From assembly GCA_964417875.1 (NCBI GenBank), contig CAYQJU010000002.1, forward strand, positions 50,081-114,080: a DNA stretch of 64,000 nucleotides, written 5' to 3'. The notes beneath the pieces are model-generated. The model was not told where the DNA came from. It saw only the letters and a list, made by a program, of their open reading frames with translations, and made no database searches. Of the stretch, positions 28,913-38,119 are shown one piece after another. The position numbers and the translations under genes were made by a program. The stretch comes from ZC4RG30 sp964417875. Lineage in GTDB: Bacteria; Pseudomonadota; Gammaproteobacteria; Steroidobacterales; Steroidobacteraceae. Each line of letters starts with the position of its first letter. Position 1 is the first letter of the stretch.

Positions 28913-29400
28913 GGGAAGATCCTCATCAGGCGCTGCTCGTAGCGGGACTTCATCGCCGCCACGGCGCCGGCTGCATCGCGTGTCTCAAGGCAATGCACCA
29001 GCAGCGAGCGGCCGTCGGCGCTCAGATCCGCGCTGACCGTGCCGGGGGTCATCGTGATGGTGCCGGCGAGCACCGCGATGGCCTCGGGGCTGCGCAGTGC
29101 CAGCGGCACCACCACATATTGCGAACGCAGCGAGTCACCGCGCCGGAACAGCACCAGCGCGGCCACCTGCACGTTCGACACCAGGATGTCCCACAGCACG
29201 ATGACCACGTATTCGCAGATGGCCAGCGGATTGCGGATGCGCGCACGACCCGGCCACCACACTGCGGTGAGCCGGGCCACTGCCAGTCCCAGCAGCAGGC
29301 CGAATGCGAACGCGCCCCAGGAAAAATCATTCACCAGCAGCACCCAGACGAGGGCGAGCGTCAGTGTCAGCACCGGATGCGGCAGCAGGCGGGAGAACAT
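28909..29400 (-). CDS. mrpE: Mrp cation/proton antiporter subunit E
   Basis: A 163-residue protein starting with two close hydrophobic helices (MFSRLLPHPVLTLTLALVWV) and carrying the MrpE blocks YVVIVLWDILVSNVQVAALVL and AGTITMTPGTVSADL. The ATG at 29400 shares one base with the mrpD stop. Subunit E is needed for assembly and activity. A longer reading frame upstream lies within mrpD and is not used. Confidence 0.9.
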   Translation of the reverse strand: MFSRLLPHPVLTLTLALVWVLLVNDFSWGAFAFGLLLGLAVARLTAVWWPGRARIRNPLAICEYVVIVLWDILVSNVQVAALVLFRRGDSLRSQYVVVPLALRSPEAIAVLAGTITMTPGTVSADLSADGRSLLVHCLETRDAAGAVAAMKSRYEQRLMRIFP

Positions 29401-30905
29401 CAGTCCTGCTCCTCGAGCACGGCTGCCACATGGCCCGCCGGTGCCAGCAGCTGGCGGGCGGTGGCCGTCATGTCGCGCATGACCGGACCGGCCATCAGGC
29501 TGAGCAATGCCACCAGCGCGGTCAGTGCCGCGACGGCCAGCAATGGCCGCCGCGGCGGCGCGGTGGCGATGGGAGCCGTGGCCCGCACGGCCGGCCCGCT
29601 CCAGAAGATGCGGATGCCGGTGCGCGCGAAGCCCACCAGCAGCAGCAGGCTGGTCACCAGGATCACCAGCCACACCAGCACCATGTCGCCGGTCTCACGC
29701 GCGGCGCCGAGGATCAGCAGCTTGCCGATGAACCCGGCCAGTGGCGGCAGCCCCACCATCGCGATCGCCAGCAGGAAGAACAGCATCGCCAGCGAACCGC
29801 GACGCCCTGGCAGCTGCAGCACGGGCGCAGCGCCGCGCCGGGCTTCAAGCATCAGCCCCGCCAGCAGGAACAGCGCGCCGCCGGTGAGCGTGCTGTGCAG
29901 GGTGTAGTAAAGCGCGGCGGCGATGGCGGCCTCGGATTGCAGGCCGATGGCGATCAGCAGGGTGCCCATCGATGCCACCACTGCATAGCAGATCGTGTCG
30001 GGCAGGCTGCGGCCGGCCAGCACGCCGACGGTGCCCACCACCAGCGTCAGCAGTCCGCCCGGCAGCAGCCAGGGCGCGGCAAGGCCGGCCAGCGCACCCG
30101 CTTCGGCGCCGAACACCAGCGTGTAGACACGGAGGATCGAATAGGCGCCGACCTTGGTCATGATGGCGAACAGCGCGGCCGCCGGCGGCGAGGTGGAGCC
30201 ATAGGCGGGCGGCAGCCACCACTGCAGCGGCACCATCGCCGACTTGATCGCGAACACGGCCAGCAGCAGCAGCCCGCCCACCGCGAGCAGGCCCTGGTCC
30301 GCTGCTGCGACCTGCGGCACCTTCACGGCAAGGTCGGCCATGTTCAGCGTTCCGGTGATGGCGTAGAGGGTGCCAGCCGCGAACAGGAACACCGTCGAGC
30401 CCAGCAGGTTGATGGCGATGTAATGGAAGCCGGCGCGCAGCCGCCGCGCCCCGTTCCCGTGCAACATCAGCCCGTAGGAGGCAATCAGCAGCACCTCGAA
30501 GAACACGAACAGGTTGAACAGGTCGCCGGTCAGGAAGGCGCCGTTCAGCCCCAGCAGCTGGAACTGGAAAAGTGCATGGAAATGCCGGCCGCGCCGGTCC
30601 CAGTCGCCGATTGCCCAGCCGAGCACGGCAAGCGCGAGGACGGCGGCCAGCAGCAGCATGGTTGCCGCCAGCCGGTCGAGCACCAGCACGATGCCGAAGG
30701 GCGCCGGCCAGTTGCCCAGCAGGTAGGTCCGCACCTCGCCATCGCCGGCCATGCGGTAGAGACCGATGGCGACCAGCACCTGCAGCAGCACGGCCGCCAT
30801 TCCGATCAGACGCTGGCCAGCCAGGTTGCCCCGCAGTGCCAGCACCATCAGTGCCGCACTCATCGATGGCACGGCCACCGGCGCGATGATCCAGACGCTG
30901 CTCAT
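29400..30905 (-). CDS. mrpD: Mrp cation/proton antiporter subunit D
   Basis: A 501-residue protein of about 14 helices, homologous to the antiporter-like NuoL/M/N subunits of complex I. Signature segments are LFVFFEVLLIASYGLML (with the key glutamate), FAIKSAMVPLQWWLPPAYGSTSP (with a conserved lysine) and HSTLTGGALFLLAGLML. It forms one of the proton pathways of the complex. It overlaps mrpC by four bases and mrpE by one. Confidence 0.94.
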   Translation of the reverse strand: MSSVWIIAPVAVPSMSAALMVLALRGNLAGQRLIGMAAVLLQVLVAIGLYRMAGDGEVRTYLLGNWPAPFGIVLVLDRLAATMLLLAAVLALAVLGWAIGDWDRRGRHFHALFQFQLLGLNGAFLTGDLFNLFVFFEVLLIASYGLMLHGNGARRLRAGFHYIAINLLGSTVFLFAAGTLYAITGTLNMADLAVKVPQVAAADQGLLAVGGLLLLAVFAIKSAMVPLQWWLPPAYGSTSPPAAALFAIMTKVGAYSILRVYTLVFGAEAGALAGLAAPWLLPGGLLTLVVGTVGVLAGRSLPDTICYAVVASMGTLLIAIGLQSEAAIAAALYYTLHSTLTGGALFLLAGLMLEARRGAAPVLQLPGRRGSLAMLFFLLAIAMVGLPPLAGFIGKLLILGAARETGDMVLVWLVILVTSLLLLVGFARTGIRIFWSGPAVRATAPIATAPPRRPLLAVAALTALVALLSLMAGPVMRDMTATARQLLAPAGHVAAVLEEQD

Positions 30906-31273
30906 CGCGTGTCCTCATCGGCACGGGCCACATCATCGGCGGCTTCGGCGCCCAGTCCCACATCATCGGTGCCGGTCTCGAGGAAGGCGCGCAGCGACAG
31001 CACCACGATCAGCGCCGTCATGCCGAAGGTGATCACGATGGCAGTCAGCACCAGCGCCTGCGGCAGCGGATCGGTGTAGCCCGCCGCGGCATCATCGAGG
31101 ATCGGCGGCCGGTTGATGCTGAGCCGGCCCATCGTGAACAGGAACACGTTCACCGCATACGACAGGAAGGACAGCCCGACGATCACCGGGAAGGTCCGCC
31201 GCATCAGGATCAGGTAAAGGCCCGCGCTGGTCAGCGCACCGATGGCAGTGGCCATCAGGAGTTCCATGCTCAT
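30902..31273 (-). CDS. mrpC: Mrp cation/proton antiporter subunit C
   Basis: A 123-residue NuoK-like protein with three helices: MSMELLMATAIGALTSAGLY, then IVGLSFLSYAVNVFLFTMG and a third helix ending in DPLPQALVLTAIVI. The acidic C-terminal tail (DDVGLGAEAADDVARADEDT) is soluble and a little longer than usual. The ATG at 31273 overlaps the mrpA stop by four bases. Confidence 0.9.
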   Translation of the reverse strand: MSMELLMATAIGALTSAGLYLILMRRTFPVIVGLSFLSYAVNVFLFTMGRLSINRPPILDDAAAGYTDPLPQALVLTAIVITFGMTALIVVLSLRAFLETGTDDVGLGAEAADDVARADEDTR

Positions 31274-34119
31274 GCGCCGGCCTCCCCTGCGTTGCGGGAG
31301 ACCAGCTTCCCCGCTGCGGCCTCGGCCTGCAGCGAGGCCTGCTCGGCGCGCTCCCCGGTGCGCGACAGCGTCGCCAGCGACAGCAGGCAGGTGCCCACCA
31401 CGACCAGGAACACGCCGAGGTCGAACGCCATCGCAGAGGCCAGCTCGATCTCGCCGAACAGCGGCAGGTGGAAGTGACCGAAGGTGCTGGTGAGGAACGG
31501 CTGGCCGAAGACCAGCGCCGCAAGTCCGGTCAGGCCGGCGATCAGCACGCCGGCGCCGATCAGCGCATGCGCGTCGACGCGCGCGCGTCGCTGCGCCCAC
31601 ACATAGCCGGAAGCCATGTACTGCATCAGGAAGGCGATGGCGACGACCAGGCCGGCGATGAATCCACCACCTGGCAGGTTGTGCCCGCGCAGCAGGATGT
31701 AGATGCCGGCCACCAGCGCCACCGGCAGCAGCACCCGCGTCACCACCACCAGCAGCAGCGGATGCGCATCGCCCGCCTGCGGGCCGAAACGCGTGCGCGC
31801 CAGTCGCCGGCCCGCGGCGCCATGCAGCGCGGTGTCGAGAAGCGCGAAGATGGTCAGTGCCGCAATGGCCAGCACGATGATCTCGCCGAAGGTGTCATAG
31901 CCGCGGAAATCCACCAGGATCACGTTGACCACATTGGTGCCGCCACCGCCGGGCTTCGACTGCTCCACATGGAAACCGGAGATGGTCTCGAAGCCGCGCG
32001 TCATCACTGCATGCGCCAGCGCGGCCACGCCCGCGCCGCCGACCAGCGCCATGCTGCCGGCGCCGATGCGAAAGCCGCGCGAGAGCTCCTGTGGCGTCGT
32101 GCGTGGCAACAGGTTGATCGCCAGCAGCAGCAGGATCGTGGTGACCACCTCCACCGAGATCTGCGTCAGGGCCAGGTCCGGCGCGGAAAACTGCAGGAAG
32201 GCAAGTGACACCATCAGTCCGACGATGCTGGTGATGATCAGCGCCAGCAGCCGGTCATGATGCCGCAGCACGATCAGCACGCAGGCACAGACCAGCAGCA
32301 GCCAGCCGGTGACCATTGGCGCATTCACCGGCAATGGCGGCCGGTCGCCCGGCGCCGCGCCGCCGGCGCGCCAGTAACCGGTGAGCACCACGACCAGGAT
32401 GGCCGCCACGATGACGCCCAGGTAGCGCGGCAGGCTGCCATTGTCGAGGCGCCGCAGCAGCCAGCGCGCGGCGCGCACCGCGCCGGCGATGGCCGCCTGG
32501 AACAGGCGCATCGCATCGGGTCGCGGCACCGCCAGCCGCAGGCGATCGACGTCCGCGTGGCGCCACAGCAGCAGCAGCCCGCCAGCCAGCGCGATCACGC
32601 TCATCGCCAGCGCGGGGGTCAGCCCATGCCACAGCGCCAGGCTGAATGCCGGCAGCGCGCCGCCCGCGGCCGCAAGCGCGGTGCGCTGCACCACCGGCAT
32701 GGCCAGCGCCGGCATCACCCCGATCAGCACCACCGGCAGCACAAGCACCGCCACCGGCAGCCACATGCCCGTGGGCGGGTCATGCGGCACCGGTTCGAGC
32801 GCGGCCCGCGACGGACCGAAGAACACATGCAGGATCAGCCGCAGCGAGTAGGCCGCGGACAGCAGCGCGCCGGCCGTGGCCAGCACCGGCAGCAGCCAGG
32901 CCTGCCCGGCATAGGCGGTATGCGCGGCCTGCTCCAGCATCATCTCCTTCGACAGGAAGCCGTTCAGCAGCGGCACGCCGGCCATCGATGCGGCCGCGAG
33001 GATGGCCATCGTCGCCGTGACCGGCATCATGCGGCGCAGTCCACCCAGCCTGCGGATGTCACGCGTGTGCGTCTCGTGGTCGATGATGCCGGCGCACATG
33101 AACAATGCCGCCTTGAAGGTGGCGTGGTTCAGCACATGGAACATGGCCGCCACCAGCGCCATCGGCGTGCCGAAGCCCAGCAGCATGGTCAGCAGGCCCA
33201 GGTGACTGACGGTGGAGAACGCCAGCAGCGACTTCAGGTCATCCTTGAACAGCGCGATCCAGGCGCCGACCAGCAGCGTCACCAGACCCACCATCGACAC
33301 GATCAGGAACCACTCCACCGTGCCGGCCAGCACCGGCCACAGCCGTGCCAGCAGGAATATGCCGGCCTTCACCATCGTGGCGGAATGCAGGTAGGCCGAC
33401 ACCGGAGTCGGCGCCGCCATCGCATGCGGCAGCCAGAAGTGGAACGGGAACTGCGCCGACTTGGTGAAGGCGCCGGCCAGCACCAGCAGCAGCATGGGCA
33501 GGTACAGCGGCGAGGCGCGCACCACATCACCGCGCTGCAGGATGGTGCCCAGTTCGTACGAACCTGCGATGTGGCCCAGCAGCAGCATGCCGGCGAGCAG
33601 CGCCAGTCCGCCCGCACCGGTGACCACCAGCGCCATGCGCGCACCGGCGCGTGATTCAGGCCGGCCGTGCCAGAAGCCGATCAGCAGGAAGGAGCTGAGG
33701 CTGGTCAGTTCCCAGAACACCGCCAGCAGCAGCACGTTGTCGCTGAGCACGATGCCGAGCATCGAACCCTGGAACAGCAGCAGATAGCAGAAAAAGCGGC
33801 CCATCGGCTCGCTGCGATCCAGGTAGAAGCGCGCATACACGATGACCAGCAGGCCGATGACCAGGATCAGCGCGGCGAAGAACAGTCCCAGTCCGTCGAT
33901 GAAGAACGACAGCGACAGCCCGGCCCCGGGCACCCAGGGCAGCGTGAAGCGCGGCACCTCGCCATGCTGGACGGCCCAGCCGCCGGCCAGCAGCATCAGC
34001 AATGCCAGCGCGCTGACCGCTGCGGTGGCGCCGGTGCACAGGTTGCGGCCGCCGCGGATCGCCAGCAGCGGAATGCAGGCCCCGAGCAGGGGAATCAGGA
34101 CGATGAGTGCCGGGTTCAT
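31270..34119 (-). CDS. mrpA: Mrp cation/proton antiporter, fused subunits A and B
   Basis: A 949-residue, roughly 21-24 helix protein. Residues 1 to about 780 are MrpA, NuoL-like, with FWELTSLSSFLLIGFWHGRP, FPFHFWLPHAMAAPTPVSAYLHSATMVKAG-type sequence and HVLNHATFKAALFMCAGII. Residues from about 786 are an MrpB domain (TRVLLPVALVAGIYILLRGH, PGGGFIAGLVVAI). This A-B fusion is known from the PhaAB-type group of Mrp antiporters. It is the first gene; no clear ribosome binding site precedes the ATG at 34119. A complete A(B)CDEFG set is therefore present. Confidence 0.94.
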   Translation of the reverse strand: MNPALIVLIPLLGACIPLLAIRGGRNLCTGATAAVSALALLMLLAGGWAVQHGEVPRFTLPWVPGAGLSLSFFIDGLGLFFAALILVIGLLVIVYARFYLDRSEPMGRFFCYLLLFQGSMLGIVLSDNVLLLAVFWELTSLSSFLLIGFWHGRPESRAGARMALVVTGAGGLALLAGMLLLGHIAGSYELGTILQRGDVVRASPLYLPMLLLVLAGAFTKSAQFPFHFWLPHAMAAPTPVSAYLHSATMVKAGIFLLARLWPVLAGTVEWFLIVSMVGLVTLLVGAWIALFKDDLKSLLAFSTVSHLGLLTMLLGFGTPMALVAAMFHVLNHATFKAALFMCAGIIDHETHTRDIRRLGGLRRMMPVTATMAILAAASMAGVPLLNGFLSKEMMLEQAAHTAYAGQAWLLPVLATAGALLSAAYSLRLILHVFFGPSRAALEPVPHDPPTGMWLPVAVLVLPVVLIGVMPALAMPVVQRTALAAAGGALPAFSLALWHGLTPALAMSVIALAGGLLLLWRHADVDRLRLAVPRPDAMRLFQAAIAGAVRAARWLLRRLDNGSLPRYLGVIVAAILVVVLTGYWRAGGAAPGDRPPLPVNAPMVTGWLLLVCACVLIVLRHHDRLLALIITSIVGLMVSLAFLQFSAPDLALTQISVEVVTTILLLLAINLLPRTTPQELSRGFRIGAGSMALVGGAGVAALAHAVMTRGFETISGFHVEQSKPGGGGTNVVNVILVDFRGYDTFGEIIVLAIAALTIFALLDTALHGAAGRRLARTRFGPQAGDAHPLLLVVVTRVLLPVALVAGIYILLRGHNLPGGGFIAGLVVAIAFLMQYMASGYVWAQRRARVDAHALIGAGVLIAGLTGLAALVFGQPFLTSTFGHFHLPLFGEIELASAMAFDLGVFLVVVGTCLLSLATLSRTGERAEQASLQAEAAAGKLVSRNAGEAGA

Positions 34120-34283
34120 GCGGCGCGATCAGGGCGCAACGTGATGCATTGTTCTTTCCGCGCGGCGGCCCGACCACGCATTGACCTGTCTTGCCGCGAA
34201 GTGGCGGTCGACACCCGGTACGGGAATGTCTCATGCGGGCGTGAGGCTGGCAACCGCGGACAGCCTTGCGCCGAAGTGACCGA

Positions 34284-34646
34284 TCAGTTGCCGCGCAGCT
34301 CGCGCAGTTCCTTGTGCATCTCGACATGCCGGCGGAACACGCCTTCGCTGTAATAGGAAAGCAGCGGCAGCTTCGCCGCATCCACACCGGCCTGCTTCGC
34401 GAAGCGCGCGATGAGGTCATCGGTTCCGGTCGTCAGCCTGTCGTCGATCTCGGCTGCCGGGAAACTCGGCTGCTGGCCGGCGGCCTGCATGCGCGCCCGC
34501 TGCGCCTGGTGGGTTGCATCGCCATCGGCGAACACCACGAAGTCGAAGCGGCCGGCGATGCCCGCCTCGGTGAGGAAGATCCGCAGCTTCAGGCAGTAGG
34601 GACAGGTGTTCTTCAGGTAGATCTTCGTCCGGGTGTCCTGGTTCAT
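34284..34646 (-). CDS. Glutaredoxin-like protein with CPYC motif
   Basis: A 120-residue protein with an N-terminal thioredoxin fold typical of glutaredoxin or a GST N-domain: KIYLKNTCPYCLKLRIFLTEAG with CPYC at 15-18. The PSFPAAEIDD stretch fits the cis-Pro loop region, and the C-terminal 40 residues are helical (LPLLSYYSEGVFRRHVEMHKEL). It is likely a glutathione-linked disulfide reductase, although its exact partner is unknown. The ATG at 34646 has an ideal AGGAGG six bases before it. It is divergent from the hydrolase gene, with a palindrome in the shared region. Confidence 0.82.
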   Translation of the reverse strand: MNQDTRTKIYLKNTCPYCLKLRIFLTEAGIAGRFDFVVFADGDATHQAQRARMQAAGQQPSFPAAEIDDRLTTGTDDLIARFAKQAGVDAAKLPLLSYYSEGVFRRHVEMHKELRELRGN

Positions 34647-34693
34647 TGCGTCCTCCTGGTGTCGCGTGATTCTGGACTGGCAATAATCGGGGT

Positions 34694-34715
34694 ACTGTCG
34701 GCAATTGCCTACAGT
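34694..34715. promoter_or_regulatory. Palindromic candidate operator between divergent genes
   Basis: A 22-base palindrome with one mismatched pair: arms ACTGTCGGCAA (34694-34704) and TTGCCTACAGT (34705-34715), centred on AATT. It lies between the divergent glutaredoxin-like gene (start 34646) and the hydrolase gene (start 34787), where a regulator could control both. Symmetry and position are seen; a bound protein is inferred. Confidence 0.4.
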
Positions 34716-34786
34716 CACGAACAGCACCGCCCTCTTCGGTCCGCCGCAACCCGCCATCAAGATACGCAAAATCGGGAGGGAGCGTC

Positions 34787-35920
34787 ATGCCAGGCAAGTC
34801 GGTGCCCGTGACCACGGCAATTTCTTCGGCCTTCGGGCAGATGCGATGCGACCGCGACATGGCGGTGCTGCTGGAAACATTCGAGAGCCTCCGGCCCGTG
34901 CGGTTCACGCCGCGCACCGGGGTGGAAGTCGCCAGACGGGGTCCGGGCATCGACGAGGCGGTGCGCCTGCTGCGCGACCGGCAGAACGCATCGTCTTCCG
35001 GCGATGCGGCGACCATCACCACGCAGGACCTGATCATCGACGCCGGCACGGTGTCGCTGCCGGCGCGCGCGTATGCGCCGCGACGCGCGGATGCGGGACC
35101 GCGCCCGGTCATCGTGTATTTCCATGGCGGCGGATGGGTGCTCGGCAGCATCGACAGCCACGACGCCAGCGCGCGTGACCTCGCGCGTCACTCCGGCGCC
35201 ATCGTCGTCTCGGTGGGCTACCGGAAGGCGCCGGAGCATCCCTTCCCGGCGGCGTGGGACGATGCGCTGGCCGCGCATGCCTGGATGTGCGAACACGCCG
35301 CATCGCTGCAGGGCGATGCCACGCGCATCGCGCTGGCCGGCGAAGGCTCGGGCGGCACCCTGGCGCTGGCCACCGCCATCGCTGCGCGCGACCGCGACAT
35401 GCCGATGCCACTGCATGTGCTGGCCGTCTGCCCGGTGACCCAGGCCGCCACGAATACGCAGTCCTACCTGCACAACGCGGTGTCGCGTCCGCTGGGACGC
35501 GCGATGATGGCCTGGTGTTTCGAACAGCTGGCACTGCAGCCTGAAGACCTGCAGGACAGCCGCCTGGCGTTGACCCATGCAGACCTCAAGGGCCTGCCGC
35601 CGGTCACGCTGGTCAGCGCGCAGCTGGATCCTCTGCACACCGATGCGCAGCGGCTGCATGAGAGCTTGCGACGGGCGGGCGTGCCGGTCGCCTGGCAGGA
35701 TCATGCAGGCGTCACGCATGGCTTCTTCGGCGCAGCATCCGTGTTGGAAAAGGCGCGCCAGGCGCAGCAATTCGCCGGCCAGCGTCTCGCGCAGGCGCTG
35801 GCGGAACCTGATGCCGCGCATCCTGCCGGGCTGCTCGGCCAGGCCCGCGCCTGGCTGGCGCAGATGGCAGGCGGCATGGGCCCTGCCTCGCGGGGCGAAC
35901 CTGCGCGTGCCAGCGCCTGA
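34787..35920 (+). CDS. Alpha/beta hydrolase of the hormone-sensitive-lipase family, with altered nucleophile elbow
   Basis: A 377-residue protein with the HSL oxyanion motif HGGGW (113-117), the acid in DPLHTDAQRL (D281) and the histidine in HGFFGA (H311). The nucleophile segment is LAGEGSGGTLA (183-193), where the usual GDSAGG has become GEGSGG: the position of the catalytic serine is glycine and the serine (S188) is shifted by one. It could use S188, be a different serine arrangement, or be inactive. There is an N-terminal helix region (residues 10-70) and a C-terminal extension of about 45 residues. GGGAGGGAG precedes the start. It is 56 bases upstream of an aldehyde dehydrogenase gene, and the two may act together. 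Confidence 0.82.
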   Translation: MPGKSVPVTTAISSAFGQMRCDRDMAVLLETFESLRPVRFTPRTGVEVARRGPGIDEAVRLLRDRQNASSSGDAATITTQDLIIDAGTVSLPARAYAPRRADAGPRPVIVYFHGGGWVLGSIDSHDASARDLARHSGAIVVSVGYRKAPEHPFPAAWDDALAAHAWMCEHAASLQGDATRIALAGEGSGGTLALATAIAARDRDMPMPLHVLAVCPVTQAATNTQSYLHNAVSRPLGRAMMAWCFEQLALQPEDLQDSRLALTHADLKGLPPVTLVSAQLDPLHTDAQRLHESLRRAGVPVAWQDHAGVTHGFFGAASVLEKARQAQQFAGQRLAQALAEPDAAHPAGLLGQARAWLAQMAGGMGPASRGEPARASA

Positions 35921-35976
35921 TCCGCGGCGCTGCTAGCATCGGCGGCCCGGCCAAGCCGACATCGCGGAGAACTGCC

Positions 35977-37338
35977 ATGGCCCCTGCCTCCCCTGCCCGG
36001 CGTGATTCCGACCTGCATGCAGAGCTGCGTCGCGTATTCGAACTGCAGCGCGCGCACCAGTGGGAGGCCAAGGCGAGCGGCGCCGCGCAGCGCAGGGAAA
36101 AGCTCGGCCGGCTCAAGGCCGCCGTCCAGGACCATGCCGAAGAGCTGGTCGCGGCAGTGCGGCAGGACACGCGCAAGCCGGAGCACGAGGTCCGCATCAC
36201 CGAGCTGATGAACGTGCTGGCGAACATCGACCGCAACATTGCCAATCTTGCGGAATGGATGCGGCCGGTGGAGGTCTCGCCGTCGCTGAACAGCCAGGAC
36301 CAGGCACGCATCCTCTACGAGGCGCGGGGCGTGTGCCTGATCCTGGGACCGTGGAATTTTCCCTTCGGGCTGGTGATGGGGCCGCTGGCAGCGGCCATCG
36401 CCGCCGGCAACTGCTGCATCGTGAAGCTCACGGACCTGTGTCCCGCCACCGCAAGGGTCGCCGCGAAGATCGTGCGCCAGGCCTTCGACGAGCAGGAGGC
36501 GGTGGTGTTCGAGGGCGGCGTGGAGGTCGCGACCGCGCTGCTCGAGCTGCCGTTCAACCACATCTTCTTCACCGGCAGCACGCGCGTCGGCAAGCTGGTG
36601 ATGGCGGCGGCTGCGAAGCACCTGTCCAGCGTCACGCTGGAACTGGGCGGCAAGTCGCCGGTCATCGTCGACGGCGATGCCGATGTGGACAAGGTCGCGG
36701 CGGATCTTGCGGCCGCCAAGCAGTTCAATGGCGGACAGGCCTGCATCAGCCCCGACTTCGTGTTCGTCACAGCGCAGCAGAAGGAGCGGCTGGTCGATTC
36801 GTTCCGCGCCCGCGTGAAGCAGGAGCTGTATGACGATGACGGCAAGCTTCGCCGGGAGAACATCGCCCAGATCGTCAACGACCAGAACTTCACGCGCATC
36901 CGCACGATGGTCGATGACGCCGTGGCAAAGGGGGCGAAGGTGGCCGTGGGCGGCAAGTTCGAGGCACACGATCGCACCATCCACCCGACGCTTCTCACCG
37001 ACGTGACGCCCGACATGCAGATCATGCAGGAGGAGATCTTCGGCCCCGTGGTGCCGGTGATGACCTATCACGACCTGGATGATGTCCTGGACTTCATCTC
37101 GGGCCGCGACAAGCCGCTGGCGCTGTACATCTACAGCAACACGCCCGCGCATGTGGAACAGGTCCTCCAGCGCACCTCTTCCGGCGGCGTCACCGTGAAT
37201 GGCTTCTTCTCGCACTACCTGGAGAACCACCTGCCCTTCGGCGGCGTGAACCAGAGCGGCATGGGCAGCTATCACGGCGTGTTCGGGTTCCGCGCGTTCT
37301 CGCATGAGCGGGCGATCTATGTGCAGACGCCGCGCTGA
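35977..37338 (+). CDS. Aldehyde dehydrogenase family protein (class 3-like)
   Basis: A 453-residue NAD(P)-dependent aldehyde dehydrogenase of the short ALDH3/coniferyl-aldehyde type. GPWNFPFGLVMGPLAAAIAAGN binds the cofactor, FTGSTRVGKLVM is the Rossmann loop, E222 (LELGGKSP) is the general base and C256 (NGGQACISPDF) the nucleophile. The C-terminal HLPFGGVNQSGMGSYHG is typical of ALDH3 members. It converts fatty or aromatic aldehydes to acids. It follows the hydrolase gene closely, suggesting shared use on an ester or lactone-derived aldehyde, which is inference. Confidence 0.93.
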   Translation: MAPASPARRDSDLHAELRRVFELQRAHQWEAKASGAAQRREKLGRLKAAVQDHAEELVAAVRQDTRKPEHEVRITELMNVLANIDRNIANLAEWMRPVEVSPSLNSQDQARILYEARGVCLILGPWNFPFGLVMGPLAAAIAAGNCCIVKLTDLCPATARVAAKIVRQAFDEQEAVVFEGGVEVATALLELPFNHIFFTGSTRVGKLVMAAAAKHLSSVTLELGGKSPVIVDGDADVDKVAADLAAAKQFNGGQACISPDFVFVTAQQKERLVDSFRARVKQELYDDDGKLRRENIAQIVNDQNFTRIRTMVDDAVAKGAKVAVGGKFEAHDRTIHPTLLTDVTPDMQIMQEEIFGPVVPVMTYHDLDDVLDFISGRDKPLALYIYSNTPAHVEQVLQRTSSGGVTVNGFFSHYLENHLPFGGVNQSGMGSYHGVFGFRAFSHERAIYVQTPR

Positions 37339-37359
37339 CGCCGCGGTCTTGCGCGCGGC

Positions 37360-37986
37360 TCAACCCTGCTTGTCGCGTGGCCGGTAATGCGGCAGCGACC
37401 AGCCGAACACCAGTGAGCCGGCGCGCAGGCCGAAGCCGGTGACCAGCGCTGCGGGCACCGCGAATTCGCGCGGCAATCCCGCCTCATGCGACACCACCAG
37501 CACCACCGCAGCCGCCAGCGCGGCGGTGACATAGATCTCGTACGAGAAGATGATCGAGCGGGACTCGCCCAGCAGGTCGCGGATGATGCCGCCGAAGCAG
37601 GCGGTGATCACTCCCATCACCACCGCCACCAGCGCCGGGGTGCCGGCGCTGAGGGCGCGCTCGGCGCCGACCGTGGCAAACACCGCAAGGCCGACCGCGT
37701 CGGCCCACAGCAGCAGACGCATGCGGGTGTGGATGCGGTCGGCGAGAAAGAACACGAGCAGCGAGACCGCGATGCACACGGCCAGGTAGTCCGGCCGCTC
37801 GATCCACAGTACCGGATGCACGTTCAGCAGCAGATCGCGCAGCGTGCCGCCGCCGATGCCGGTGACCGTGCCCAGCAGGATGAAACCCACCGCATCCATC
37901 TGGTTGCGCGCAGCAACCAGTGCGCCGGTGATCGTGAAAGCCACGATGCCCAGCCAGTCCAGCAACGCGATGCCGTTCTCGAACAC
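37360..37986 (-). CDS. TRIC-type (YadS/UPF0126) cation channel family protein
   Basis: A 208-residue protein with seven hydrophobic helices arranged as two repeats, each with the glycine-rich motif: VTGIGGGTLRDLLLN and ITACFGGIIRDLLG. These are the conserved GGxxRD signatures of the trimeric intracellular cation channel family. Bacterial members form homotrimeric potassium-permeable channels, though some YadS homologues relate to glycine uptake. No ATG is suitable; GTG at 37986 with GGAGAG four bases upstream is chosen, giving VFENGIALLDWLG, a usual start for the family. It converges with the aldehyde dehydrogenase gene. Confidence 0.85.
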   Translation of the reverse strand: MFENGIALLDWLGIVAFTITGALVAARNQMDAVGFILLGTVTGIGGGTLRDLLLNVHPVLWIERPDYLAVCIAVSLLVFFLADRIHTRMRLLLWADAVGLAVFATVGAERALSAGTPALVAVVMGVITACFGGIIRDLLGESRSIIFSYEIYVTAALAAAVVLVVSHEAGLPREFAVPAALVTGFGLRAGSLVFGWSLPHYRPRDKQG

Positions 37987-38119
37987 GTGACTCTCCGGCG
38001 TGGGGATGATGCCGGCGGCATTCCGGCAACGCCTGCCGGCTTTCGCCTGACTTGACCAAGCGTACAGTAGCAGGGGATGGTTCCCGTGCAGCAACTGCCG
38101 CCCGGCTGAAAGGAGCGAT

